64,000 nucleotides of DNA from Comamonas thiooxydans (GTDB lineage Bacteria; Pseudomonadota; Gammaproteobacteria; Burkholderiales; Burkholderiaceae_C): the NCBI RefSeq assembly GCF_000964545.1, contig NZ_BBVD01000005.1:1-64000 (forward strand). Direction: 5' to 3'. The notes under the pieces were generated by a model that was not told where the DNA came from, searched no databases, and worked only from the letters and a program-made list of their open reading frames with translations. Shown here in pieces: positions 24,244 to 32,440 of this stretch. Both the position numbers and the translations under genes were made by a program. The stretch's first letter is position 1. Each line of letters starts with the position of its first letter.

Positions 24244-25464
24244 ATGACGGGCTTCCGAAACTTTTTACAAGCTGGGCATGCACCAACCTTGGGCGCATCA
24301 TTCTTCTATTTCGCCTGCTCATGCGGCATTTGGGTCATCAATGGTGCAATGGCCCCTTTTCTCAGCGAGAGCTTTAATCTGACACCGGCGCAGAAGGGCC
24401 TGATGCTATCCATCCCGATCTTCGCGGGGTCGCTGATGCGCTTTCCGCTGGGATTACTGGCTCAGTACATCGGTAGAAAGAATGCCACCCTGGTTGAGAT
24501 GGTGGGCATCGCCATCGCAATGTTGTACGGCTACTTCGCCGTTGACTCCTTTGGTGATCTGCTGGCCATGGGCGTTTTGCTAGGCATTGCTGGTGCCAGC
24601 TTCGGCGTAGCTCTTTCACTCGGTTCAGGCTCATTTCCACCGCGCTACAAGGGACTAGCAATGGGACTAGTTGGTGCCGGCAACATCGGAACGGCCTTTG
24701 CCGCACTGCTGGCACCGCAGTTGGCACAGGCCTTTGGCTGGCAGGCCGTATACGGCTTTGCGGCTCTAGGTATTCTGGTGCCTATGGTCGTAATGATTGT
24801 GTTTGCCCGAGAACCCGCAGACCGTGATGCACATGCCACTCTGCGTGACCATGTTGCCTGCCTTTTCGAGAAGGACGGCTGGGCTTTCAGCCTAATTTAT
24901 GCCGTCACCTTTGGCGGCTTCATTGGCTTAGCCACTTTTCTGCCAAGCTACTTTTATGACCAATTCGGTGTGAGCAAAGTTGAAGCTGGGCAGTTGACCA
25001 TGCTGGCTGCGTTTATGGGTGCAACTACGCGCATTTTTGGCGGCTGGCTGTCGGATCACTGGGGCGGAGTGAACACGCTCACAGCAGTGCTGGTCGTCGT
25101 CTTCATTAGCTTGCTGCTTTGCGGACTCAGCGGCCACTCCTTAACTCTCACAGTGCTGTTCTTCTTGGTATGTTTTGCCGCCTTGGGAGCTGGCAATGGT
25201 GCCTTGTTCCAATTGGTTCCTCTGCGGTGGCCAACAACCACTGCTGTGGCCGGCTCCATGATCGGAGAGTTGGGCGCTTTGGGCGGCGGCTTGATCCCTG
25301 CAAGCATGGGTTTGTCGCAACAGCACACCGGCAGTTACTTCTCAGGATTCGCTGTGTTTGCCTGCTTTTCACTAGTCATGTTGGTGATGCTGCGCTACAT
25401 GCAACTGCGCTGGACACGCACCTGGGCGGAGAAAGGCGGTCGCGCACGCACCGTTCCGGCTTGA
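24244..25464 (+). CDS. MFS nitrate/nitrite transporter (NarK/NasA type)
   Basis: A 406-residue major facilitator protein with twelve predicted membrane segments. Nitrate-porter features are present: FACSCGIWVINGAMAPFLSE in helix 1, PIFAGSLMRFPLGLLAQYIG with the conserved Arg, and two Gly-rich nitrate-signature stretches, GLVGAGNIGTAFAALLAPQL and LGAGNGALFQLVPLRWP. It imports nitrate and/or nitrite across the inner membrane for assimilation. The leader contains a terminator-like hairpin. It converges on the phosphatase/kinase gene eight bases away, and nirBD lies beyond. Confidence 0.9.
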   Translation: MTGFRNFLQAGHAPTLGASFFYFACSCGIWVINGAMAPFLSESFNLTPAQKGLMLSIPIFAGSLMRFPLGLLAQYIGRKNATLVEMVGIAIAMLYGYFAVDSFGDLLAMGVLLGIAGASFGVALSLGSGSFPPRYKGLAMGLVGAGNIGTAFAALLAPQLAQAFGWQAVYGFAALGILVPMVVMIVFAREPADRDAHATLRDHVACLFEKDGWAFSLIYAVTFGGFIGLATFLPSYFYDQFGVSKVEAGQLTMLAAFMGATTRIFGGWLSDHWGGVNTLTAVLVVVFISLLLCGLSGHSLTLTVLFFLVCFAALGAGNGALFQLVPLRWPTTTAVAGSMIGELGALGGGLIPASMGLSQQHTGSYFSGFAVFACFSLVMLVMLRYMQLRWTRTWAEKGGRARTVPA

Positions 25465-25472
25465 TTCAAAGC

Positions 25473-27188
25473 TCAGCGTGGCAGGAACAGTAACCAGTAA
25501 AGCAGCGCCACATTGAGCACAACGCTGAAGGCGAGCGCTGTCTTCCAACCGAATGCTGGATCGCGCTCAAGGAGTGGACTGGACGCTTGCGGCAATAGTG
25601 GCCGCGCAGCTCCGCGCTCTAACGCCAGCAACATTTCTTCGGCCGTCTCGAAGCGCTGTGCAGGATCGCGAGCGATCGCCTTAAGAACGATGGCATCCAG
25701 CCAGATTGGTACTTGTGGGCTGTGACGACTGGGAGGTATTGGGTCACGCCAGTAGCGCCCTCTCTGGTAAGCGATAACCTCACCATAGGGCAGACGTCCA
25801 CTTGTCAATAGCTGGTACAGCGTCACGCCCAAAGCGAACAGGTCGCTGCCCGCACTTGCTGGCACTGGCGGATCGTCCCACTGCTCGGGGTTCATGTAGC
25901 TAGCAGTACCCGCATGTAAGGCACGCAGTTCGGGAGGCTCTCGGCCAGTCAGCGCAACGCCAAGGTCGAGCAGACGCAACACCCCATCAACACCGCAGTG
26001 AAGGTTCGCGGGCTTGACGTCGCGGTGGATAACACCCTGTCGGTGCAGGTAACCCAGCACACGCGCGGCCTGCTGACCTATGGCAAGCACCTGGTCTACA
26101 CCAGGCTGATGTCGTCGCTCCAGCCACTGAGAAAGCGTCTCGCCCTCCACCCATTCGTACAAAAGATAGAAAGCTGATGGCAGATCCACCGGCGCAGCAT
26201 GCAGCCGAACCAGATGTCGGGCTGCCGCTCCGGTCTGCAGATGGCCGGCCACCCATGCTTCATGGGCCAGAGCAGCCCATTCCTGGCGGTCATGGGCACG
26301 CTGTGTGTGCAGCGTTTTGAGCGCATGGCGCTGGCCGCTGCGCTCATCCAGCACTCGGTACACGCGGTAAATGCCACTGTCGGCCACTAAAGCCTCCACA
26401 CGCAGCCCATCCACCAGACTGCCGGGCCTGAGCAGAGGCAACGGCGGCAGGGACTGTGCGCGACGCATAGTGTCGTCCAGGGTTGCTTCCTTCACGCCCA
26501 GCACGCGAACGACCACGGCTGTGAGATTGTCGCGGCTGCCGTTGCGCCACGCGGCATCAGCCAAGCGTTCGGCCAGGGACTGTGCACCGCCCTCGCCCGC
26601 CCACTGGGCAAACTCGCGCGGCTTGACGTCATTGTGTATGCCGTCTGACAGCAGTACAAAAATGTCGCCGGGAACCACTTCTCCTTGCCGATAGTCAATG
26701 CTGACCCTATCCTCCAGGCCGATGGCGCGCGCCAGGCGGTGCGCGAAGTCCACGCCGCCCATCACATGGTCCTCCGTCAGCTGCTCGATCTGCCCTTGTC
26801 GCAACAGGTAGGCACGGGTATCGCCTACATGGGCCAGCGTGAAACTCTGCCCACGTAGAACCAGAGCTGTCAGCGTGGTCAGACCATAGGCCGGCTGACG
26901 TCGCCGATTGATGCCATAGAGCCAAGCGTTCTGTGCACCCACGATGCGGTCCAGCGCCACGGTGGGCTCCCAGGTGACTGGCGTGCAAAAGAAGTCGCGT
27001 GCCAAACAGGTTACCGTGGTCTGTGCAGCTTCACGGCCCCAGCCACCCGCACTGACACCATCGGCAACGGCGGCGAGCATGCTGGCGTGGCCCGAACTTT
27101 CGTCCTGCAGTTGTACTGCCGCGAAGTCCTCGTTGTCCTGCGCACGACCGGAGCGTGAGACCCATCCGATATCCAGTTCAAAAGGCAT
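25473..27188 (-). CDS. PP2C phosphatase-Ser/Thr kinase fusion protein
   Basis: A 571-residue two-domain signalling protein. Residues ~1-235 are a PP2C phosphatase: RSGRAQDNEDF, AAVADGVSAGGWG, AHVGDTRAYLLR, LLSDGIHND and GSRDNLTAVVV give the metal-binding Asp set. Residues ~265-535 are a Hanks-type kinase: HALKTL (Lys), HRDVKPANLHC (catalytic loop), LDLGVA (DLG for DFG) and GTASYMNPEQWD. The C terminus is a membrane anchor (TALAFSVVLNVALLYWLLFL). I chose the start at 27188 because the PP2C fold begins there. Its place between the nitrate transporter and nirB, on the opposite strand, suggests a role in nitrogen assimilation control. Substrates are unknown. Confidence 0.9.
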   Translation of the reverse strand: MPFELDIGWVSRSGRAQDNEDFAAVQLQDESSGHASMLAAVADGVSAGGWGREAAQTTVTCLARDFFCTPVTWEPTVALDRIVGAQNAWLYGINRRRQPAYGLTTLTALVLRGQSFTLAHVGDTRAYLLRQGQIEQLTEDHVMGGVDFAHRLARAIGLEDRVSIDYRQGEVVPGDIFVLLSDGIHNDVKPREFAQWAGEGGAQSLAERLADAAWRNGSRDNLTAVVVRVLGVKEATLDDTMRRAQSLPPLPLLRPGSLVDGLRVEALVADSGIYRVYRVLDERSGQRHALKTLHTQRAHDRQEWAALAHEAWVAGHLQTGAAARHLVRLHAAPVDLPSAFYLLYEWVEGETLSQWLERRHQPGVDQVLAIGQQAARVLGYLHRQGVIHRDVKPANLHCGVDGVLRLLDLGVALTGREPPELRALHAGTASYMNPEQWDDPPVPASAGSDLFALGVTLYQLLTSGRLPYGEVIAYQRGRYWRDPIPPSRHSPQVPIWLDAIVLKAIARDPAQRFETAEEMLLALERGAARPLLPQASSPLLERDPAFGWKTALAFSVVLNVALLYWLLFLPR

Positions 27189-27408
27189 GAGCGAATCCGT
27201 AATGGCATTCCTTGCAATCGCGCCCCACAAGAGTGCCTATCGATGCGGACACCGCACCGAACTGAAGCATCGGTAGATCAGAATCAGCAGCACCTTCGTT
27301 TGGAACCACGGTACTGCCAAGCTCCATGAGCAAGAAAACGATTGGCATAAAAAATGCTTTATTCATAGCAACGGTCTGGGCAATGTAGCTCCGACAGTTG
27401 AGGACAAC

Positions 27409-27472
27409 GGCGTTTGCGACATACCTGGCCAAAGGTGGCTAGGTCATGGCGCAAGCGCCTTTTTGTTTTTTT
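27409..27472 (+). promoter_or_regulatory. Leader terminator hairpin before nirB (attenuator candidate)
   Basis: GGCGTTTGCG (27409-27418) pairs with CGCAAGCGCC (27450-27459), and inner ACCTGGCC pairs with GGCTAGGT. The stem is followed directly by TTTTTGTTTTTTT. It lies 55 bases before the nirB start. Together with the similar hairpin before the transporter it suggests that both transcripts are controlled by antitermination in response to nitrate or nitrite (NasT-like). A weak upstream stem (GTTG/CAAC near 27397-27408) may be part of the switch. Confidence 0.7.
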
Positions 27473-27526
27473 AACCGTGAGAGGGAGCGTAACTCGCTTC
27501 ACTCCCCTCCGACGAAGGGATATCGC

Positions 27527-30112
27527 ATGCCCCACGCGATTCATAAAACACCACGAAAGCTCATCGTTGTTGGTAACGGCATGGTGGGTCAACGCTATGT
27601 CGAAGCTCTAACCGAACAATTTCCCAACCTTTGCGCAGCAGGATGGGAAGTGACGGTACTTGGTGAGGAGCCGCGCCCGGCATACGACCGTGTCCACCTG
27701 TCGGAGTTCTTCAGTGGCCGCAGCGCCGACGATCTGTCCCTGGTCCCAGAGGGCTTCTACGACCGCCCGGGCCTGACGCTGCGCCTCAATGCCCGCGTTG
27801 CCTCCATCGAGCGGCGCGATCGTACGCTGCAACTGACCAATGGTGAAGTACTGGCCTTCGACAAGCTGGTGCTTGCAACGGGCTCCTCACCCTTTGTACC
27901 AGGTGTGCCGGGACGCGACCGCCCTCACTGCTTTGTCTACCGAACCATCGAGGACCTCGAAGCCATGCAGGCCTCGGGGGCCAAGTCCCAAAGCGGCGTA
28001 GTGGTGGGCGGCGGGCTGCTGGGGCTGGAATGTGCCAAGGCCTTGCGCGACATGGGGCTGCAAACCCATGTCGTGGAGTTCGCACCACGCCTGATGATGG
28101 TCCAAGTGGACGAAGGCGGCGGTCGCGTGCTGCGCACCAAGATCGAATCGCTGGGCGTGCAGGCTCACACCAGCCGCAACACTGTTGAGATCACCGATGG
28201 CGCCACGGCGCGCCATCGCATGGTGTTCGCCGAAGGAACTTATCTCGAAACCGACATGATCGTGTTCTCGGCCGGCATCCGGCCGCGCGACGAACTGGCA
28301 CGTCAATGCATGTTGGCCATCGGTCCGCGCGGAGGCATGGTCATTGACGACCACTGTCGCACCAGCGATCACGACATCTATGCCATCGGTGAATGCGCGG
28401 CCTGGAATGAGCAGGTCTTCGGTTTGGTCGCGCCAGGCTACGATATGGCCCGCGTTGCCGCAGCTCACTTGGCAGGACAGGCCGATGCCACGTTCACGGG
28501 CGCCGACATGAGCACCAAACTCAAGCTCATGGGTGTGGACGTAGCCAGCATCGGGGACGCACTTGGCAAGACGCCGGGTAGTCGCAGCTTTAACTACACC
28601 GACGAGCTGCAGCAGATCTATAAGAAAATCGTTGTCAGCGAAGACGGCAAGCGCCTGCTGGGCGCCGTGCTGGTGGGGGATGCCGCAGAGTACGGCACGC
28701 TTCTGCAGATGGCGCTCAACAATATGGAGTTGCCCGATGCACCCGGCCAGCTCATCCTGCCAACCAGCGACGGCGCGGCCAAACCAGGCCTCGGCGTGGA
28801 CGCCCTGCCTGACGCTGCGGTACTGTGCTCGTGTAACAACGTCAGCAAGGGGCAGTTGTGCTCAGCTATCGCTGGCGGTGTGCAAACCATCAGCGAACTT
28901 AAATCCTGCACCAAGGTGGGGACCTCCTGCGGCGGCTGCGTGCCGCTGGTTACCCAGGTACTCAAGGCCGAGCTCAAGCGCCAAGGCGTAGCTGTCAACA
29001 ACCACCTTTGCGAGCATTTTCCGCACTCGCGCCAGGAGCTTTATCACCTGGTGCGCGTTGGCGAAATCCGAACCTTCGCGCAATTGCTGCAGCAACATGG
29101 CAAAGGTCATGGCTGCGACATCTGCAAGCCCACGGTGGCCAACATCCTGGCCAGTTGCTGGAACGACTTCGTTCTCGACCGCAACGGTGCGCCGCTGCAG
29201 GATAGCAACGACTACTTCCTGGGCAATATCCAGAAGGACGGCACTTATTCCATCGTCCCACGCGTGCCCGCAGGTGAGATCACGCCTGACCAACTGATCG
29301 TGATTGGTAAGGTCGCCAAGGACTACGGCCTCTATACCAAGATCACGGGCGGCCAACGCATCGATCTGTTCGGAGCCCAAGTCCACGAACTGCCGCTGAT
29401 CTGGCGTGAGCTGGTGGATGCAGGCTTTGAATCGGGCCATGCTTATGGCAAGTCGCTGCGTACGGTCAAGAGCTGCGTAGGGTCCACCTGGTGTCGCTAT
29501 GGCGTGGACGACAGCGTTGGCCTAGCCATCGAGCTGGAGAACCGCTACAAGGGCCTTCGCTCGCCACACAAAATCAAGTTCGGCGTTTCCGGCTGCACAC
29601 GCGAATGCGCCGAAGCACAGGGCAAGGACGTGGGGGTGATCGCCACAGAAAAAGGCTGGAACCTCTATGTCTGCGGCAACGGCGGCATGAAACCACGCCA
29701 CGCCGAGCTGCTGGCAGCCGACCTTTCCAAGGATCAGTTGGTACGCCTGATCGACCGCTTCCTGATGTTCTACATCCGTACCGCTGATCGGCTGCAGCGC
29801 ACCAGCACCTGGCGCGACAACCTCGAAGGCGGCCTGGACTACCTCAGGGCCGTTGTGGTCGACGACAGCCTGGGTCTTGCCTCCGAGCTGGAGGCGCAAA
29901 TGGCCCATGTCGTGGGCACCTACGCTTGTGAATGGAAGAAGGCCGTGGACGACCCCGCCGTCGTCCGGCGCCTGCGTACCTTCGTCAACAGCGACGCAGG
30001 CGACGACAACGTTGTCTTCGTTCAGGAGCGCGGCCAGATCCGACCCGCTACCCAAGCCGAAAAGCACTCACGCCTCAAAGGCATCCCGGTGTTGGTCGAA
30101 GCCAGCGTTTGA
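27527..30112 (+). CDS. nirB: NAD(P)H nitrite reductase, large subunit
   Basis: The 861-residue protein matches NirB in length and domain order. It starts with an N-terminal FAD/NAD(P)H oxidoreductase (LIVVGNGMVGQRYVEAL, VVVGGGLLGLECAKAL). The middle Bfd-like [2Fe-2S] domain has CSCNNVSKGQLC and TSCGGC. The C-terminal sulfite/nitrite reductase part has the siroheme/[4Fe-4S] motifs SCVGSTWCRYG and FGVSGCTRECAEAQGKDVG. It reduces nitrite to ammonia in the cytoplasm. The start at 27527 follows AAGGGA. nirD follows 18 bases later. Confidence 0.95.
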   Translation: MPHAIHKTPRKLIVVGNGMVGQRYVEALTEQFPNLCAAGWEVTVLGEEPRPAYDRVHLSEFFSGRSADDLSLVPEGFYDRPGLTLRLNARVASIERRDRTLQLTNGEVLAFDKLVLATGSSPFVPGVPGRDRPHCFVYRTIEDLEAMQASGAKSQSGVVVGGGLLGLECAKALRDMGLQTHVVEFAPRLMMVQVDEGGGRVLRTKIESLGVQAHTSRNTVEITDGATARHRMVFAEGTYLETDMIVFSAGIRPRDELARQCMLAIGPRGGMVIDDHCRTSDHDIYAIGECAAWNEQVFGLVAPGYDMARVAAAHLAGQADATFTGADMSTKLKLMGVDVASIGDALGKTPGSRSFNYTDELQQIYKKIVVSEDGKRLLGAVLVGDAAEYGTLLQMALNNMELPDAPGQLILPTSDGAAKPGLGVDALPDAAVLCSCNNVSKGQLCSAIAGGVQTISELKSCTKVGTSCGGCVPLVTQVLKAELKRQGVAVNNHLCEHFPHSRQELYHLVRVGEIRTFAQLLQQHGKGHGCDICKPTVANILASCWNDFVLDRNGAPLQDSNDYFLGNIQKDGTYSIVPRVPAGEITPDQLIVIGKVAKDYGLYTKITGGQRIDLFGAQVHELPLIWRELVDAGFESGHAYGKSLRTVKSCVGSTWCRYGVDDSVGLAIELENRYKGLRSPHKIKFGVSGCTRECAEAQGKDVGVIATEKGWNLYVCGNGGMKPRHAELLAADLSKDQLVRLIDRFLMFYIRTADRLQRTSTWRDNLEGGLDYLRAVVVDDSLGLASELEAQMAHVVGTYACEWKKAVDDPAVVRRLRTFVNSDAGDDNVVFVQERGQIRPATQAEKHSRLKGIPVLVEASV

Positions 30113-30130
30113 CCCCCTAAGGAGCACCTC

Positions 30131-30535
30131 ATGAACGATACCGCCATTGCGCCAGAACCCACGCGCACCGCCGCACCCACGAGCTCAGCCGCCAACAAGA
30201 GCGCAGCCTCTGCTGCCATCTGGCACCGCATCTGCCCTTTCGACGACATCTGGCCCGACACGGGCGTTTGCGCTCTCATCGGGCGTCGTCAGGTGGCCGT
30301 CTTTCGGCTGACCGACGGCAGCCTCTACGCCATAGGGAACCATGATCCCCACAGTGGTGCCAACGTACTCTCTCGCGGCATCGTTGGCGACCTGGGCGGC
30401 GAACCTGTCGTCGCCTCGCCCATCTACAAGCACCACTATCTGCTGCGCACCGGCGCCTGCGTGGAAGAACCGGACACCATCTTGCCGGTCTACTCCATCG
30501 AGCTGCGCGACGGCATCGTCTGGCTCAAGGACTGA
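30131..30535 (+). CDS. nirD: Nitrite reductase small subunit
   Basis: A 134-residue Rieske-fold protein. It lacks the Cys-His cluster ligands, as is normal for NirD: IGNHDPHSGANVLSRGIVGD and YLLRTGACVE occupy the cluster region. The N-terminal ~28 residues are Ala/Thr/Ser-rich and probably disordered. It follows nirB closely with AAGGAGCACCTC before its ATG, and works with NirB in assimilatory nitrite reduction. The broken nasA starts six bases after its stop codon. Confidence 0.93.
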   Translation: MNDTAIAPEPTRTAAPTSSAANKSAASAAIWHRICPFDDIWPDTGVCALIGRRQVAVFRLTDGSLYAIGNHDPHSGANVLSRGIVGDLGGEPVVASPIYKHHYLLRTGACVEEPDTILPVYSIELRDGIVWLKD

Positions 30536-30541
30536 GTGCAC

Positions 30542-31230
30542 ATGGCCAACGAAGTCTTCTCTGTGTGCCCATACTGCGGCGTTGGCTGCGGTATGAATCT
30601 GCATGTGGACCAGGGTAAGGTGATCAAGGTCATCGGCATCAAAAGCCACCCGACCAACTTCGGCCGCCTGTGCACCAAGGACTCCAGCAGCTCGCAGACT
30701 TTGAGGGAGTCTGGCCGGATGGAGACCGCATTTGCGCGCATTGACCGTCAGCGCGATCCTGTGCAGGTCAAAATGGACGAGGCCATTACGAAAACTGCCC
30801 AGCGCCTCAAGACCATCCTTGACACTCATGGCCCCGATGCTATTTCGTTGTACGTATCGGGCCAGATGTCCCCGGTTCCTACAAGGACTTCGATCAAGCC
30901 GATGTCTTTTTCGTGATCGGCGCCAATATGGCCGATTGCCACCCCATCCTGTTCCTGCGCATTGATCGGCAAAGCCGGGGCCTGGATGAGCTGCTGGACC
31001 ATGGGGCTGAACCAGAGCACGCACGGCACCTGGAACACCAATGCCATCTGTAACTTGCACCTCGCTACCGGTGCAATCTGCAAGCCGGGTAGCGGTCCGT
31101 TCTCGCTGACAGGCCAGCCCAACGCAAATGGGGGGACGCGAGATGGGCTATATGGGCCCTGGCCTACCTGGCCAACGGGCAGTGCTGGTGGAAGCTGAGC
31201 GCCACTTCGTCGAAGATGTGTGGGACGTAC
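30542..31230 (+). pseudogene. nasA: Assimilatory nitrate reductase catalytic subunit, heavily deleted
   Basis: The start is intact: VFSVCPYCGVGCGMNLHVDQ with the [4Fe-4S] Cys set, then GRLCTKDSSSS. After ISLYVSGQMS a block of codons is missing and the frame changes to PGSYKDFDQADVFFVIGANM, ADCHPILFLR. A second deletion joins this to GAWMSCWTMGLNQSTHGTWN and PGSGPFSLTGQPNA. A one-base shift then leads to MGGREMGYMGPGLPGQRAVL and ERHFVEDVW before an IS remnant takes over. The full gene would code for about 900 residues, so three quarters are lost. This strain cannot make this nitrate reductase from this locus, although NirBD is intact. Confidence 0.9.
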
Positions 31231-31640
31231 CACGTCACCGTTTCGGCTTTCAGCGGGCTTGTAACGGTAAGTGCTGGATGACGAGCAGTGAGCGGCGTTC
31301 GCTGAGTCCACAGCCCATCCTCGCGCCGTGCAGGTGCGCTCACCACTTTTTTCTCAAGGCTTCTTTCGTCACCTCGTTCTCCAACATGGACTCGGCCAGC
31401 AGCCGCTTGATACGGGCGTTTTCAAGCTCTAGCTCCTTGAGCTGTTTCGCGTCCGAGACGCTCATGCAGAAACCGTGCCGGCGGCGCAGCTCTGCCACTG
31501 GCAGTCCAGACTCCGCTTCTCGCAGGAAGCCAATGATCTGTTCTTCTGTCAATCTCTTTTTCACGTCCAATCTCCTGTCTTCGGGATTGGACTCCAGAGT
31601 CAGACGCTACTCAAATCCGGGGGTCGTCGCTCAGCGAGCT
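31230..31640 (-). mobile_element. IS3-family remnant (orfA fragment and orfB start)
   Basis: The minus-strand frame 31340-31570 reads KKRLTEEQIIGFLREAESGL, VAELRRRHGF, then CMSVSDAKQLKELELENARI and LLAESMLENEVTKEALRKKW. This is an IS3 OrfA with about 15 residues missing in the middle (the SYYxWRxKFGG part). Further left, fragments such as VSAPARRE and SERRSLLVIQH resemble the OrfB N terminus, out of frame. The IS end is probably near 31580-31640 (GACTCCAGAGTCAGACGCTAC). It replaces the 3' part of nasA and is of a different type from the IS3 element at 7201. Confidence 0.75.
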
Positions 31641-31723
31641 GCTCTTGGAGGCATGACTGTAAAAACGTACAAGAAATTACTTCACCCACCTGCAACTCAG
31701 AACCTGCTGGCAAAATAGTGCCT

Positions 31724-32173
31724 ATGCGATTCCTCCACACGATGTTGCGCGTTGGCAATCTCCAGCGCTCTATTGATTTCTACACCAACGTCATCGGCAT
31801 GCAACTGCTGCGCACGTCCGAGAACCCCGAGTACAAGTACTCGTTGGCCTTTCTTGGCTTCGAAGGTGGTAACCCGGGTCAGGCGGAAATTGAGCTGACT
31901 TACAACTGGGGAACCGAGAACTATGAGATGGGCACGGCTTACGGTCATATTGCTCTGGGTGTGCCCGATGCCTATGCAGCCTGCGAGAAGATCAAGGCCG
32001 CCGGCGGTAATGTGACCCGTGAGGCTGGCCCCGTCAAAGGCGGTAGTACCGTCATTGCTTTTGTGACGGATCCTGATGGCTACAAAATCGAATTAATACA
32101 AAAAAAATTAAACGATTACAGCGAAGAACGCCACTCAGACGCAAAAAAAATCGATCCGCTGCGTAGCGCGTAG
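31724..32173 (+). CDS. gloA: Lactoylglutathione lyase (glyoxalase I)
   Basis: A 149-residue protein nearly identical in pattern to GloA: MRFLHTMLRVGNLQRSIDFY (metal ligand H5), LRTSENPEYKYSLAFLGFE, EIELTYNWGTENYE (ligand Glu), GTAYGHIALGV (ligand His) and DPDGYKIELIQ (ligand Glu). It isomerises the methylglyoxal-glutathione hemithioacetal to S-lactoylglutathione. About 20 residues at the C terminus (NDYSEERHSDAKKIDPLRSA) are polar and unlike the usual short tail, perhaps a readout into formerly non-coding DNA. A terminator follows. Confidence 0.95.
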   Translation: MRFLHTMLRVGNLQRSIDFYTNVIGMQLLRTSENPEYKYSLAFLGFEGGNPGQAEIELTYNWGTENYEMGTAYGHIALGVPDAYAACEKIKAAGGNVTREAGPVKGGSTVIAFVTDPDGYKIELIQKKLNDYSEERHSDAKKIDPLRSA

Positions 32174-32190
32174 CAGGTGAGCAATAGAAA

Positions 32191-32214
32191 AAGCCTACGC
32201 GAGTAGGCTTTTTT
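32191..32214 (+). terminator. Intrinsic terminator after gloA
   Basis: AAGCCTAC and GTAGGCTT form an 8-bp stem with loop GCGA and a following T-run (TTTT). Upstream AAAA makes it possibly bidirectional. Confidence 0.85.
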
Positions 32215-32440
32215 CTATCCAGTGATGGAAGGCCTGCAACGCCCGCGACCATATGCGATTTTTCGAGAATCACCTGGATTCCGCCTGACCGAGGAACTGT
32301 CACTGGCTTGCGTCACCAACGGCCAGGAAATCGTTGACTGCACGCGCGAGATCGAACAAGACGAGACGCACGTCTACAGCATTGCGAAGTACATGCAGCT
32401 GTTTGTCTTCAGAGTCATCGGCAATGGATGTTGTCTCTAC
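32215..32440. other. Unassigned stretch between gloA terminator and mmsA
   Basis: A plus-strand frame runs from 32222 into the mmsA antisense. Its first ~65 codons (GFRLTEELSLACVTNGQEIV, DCTREIEQDETHVYSIAKYM) look protein-like, but I cannot assign them. It may be a gene fragment. Confidence 0.3.
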
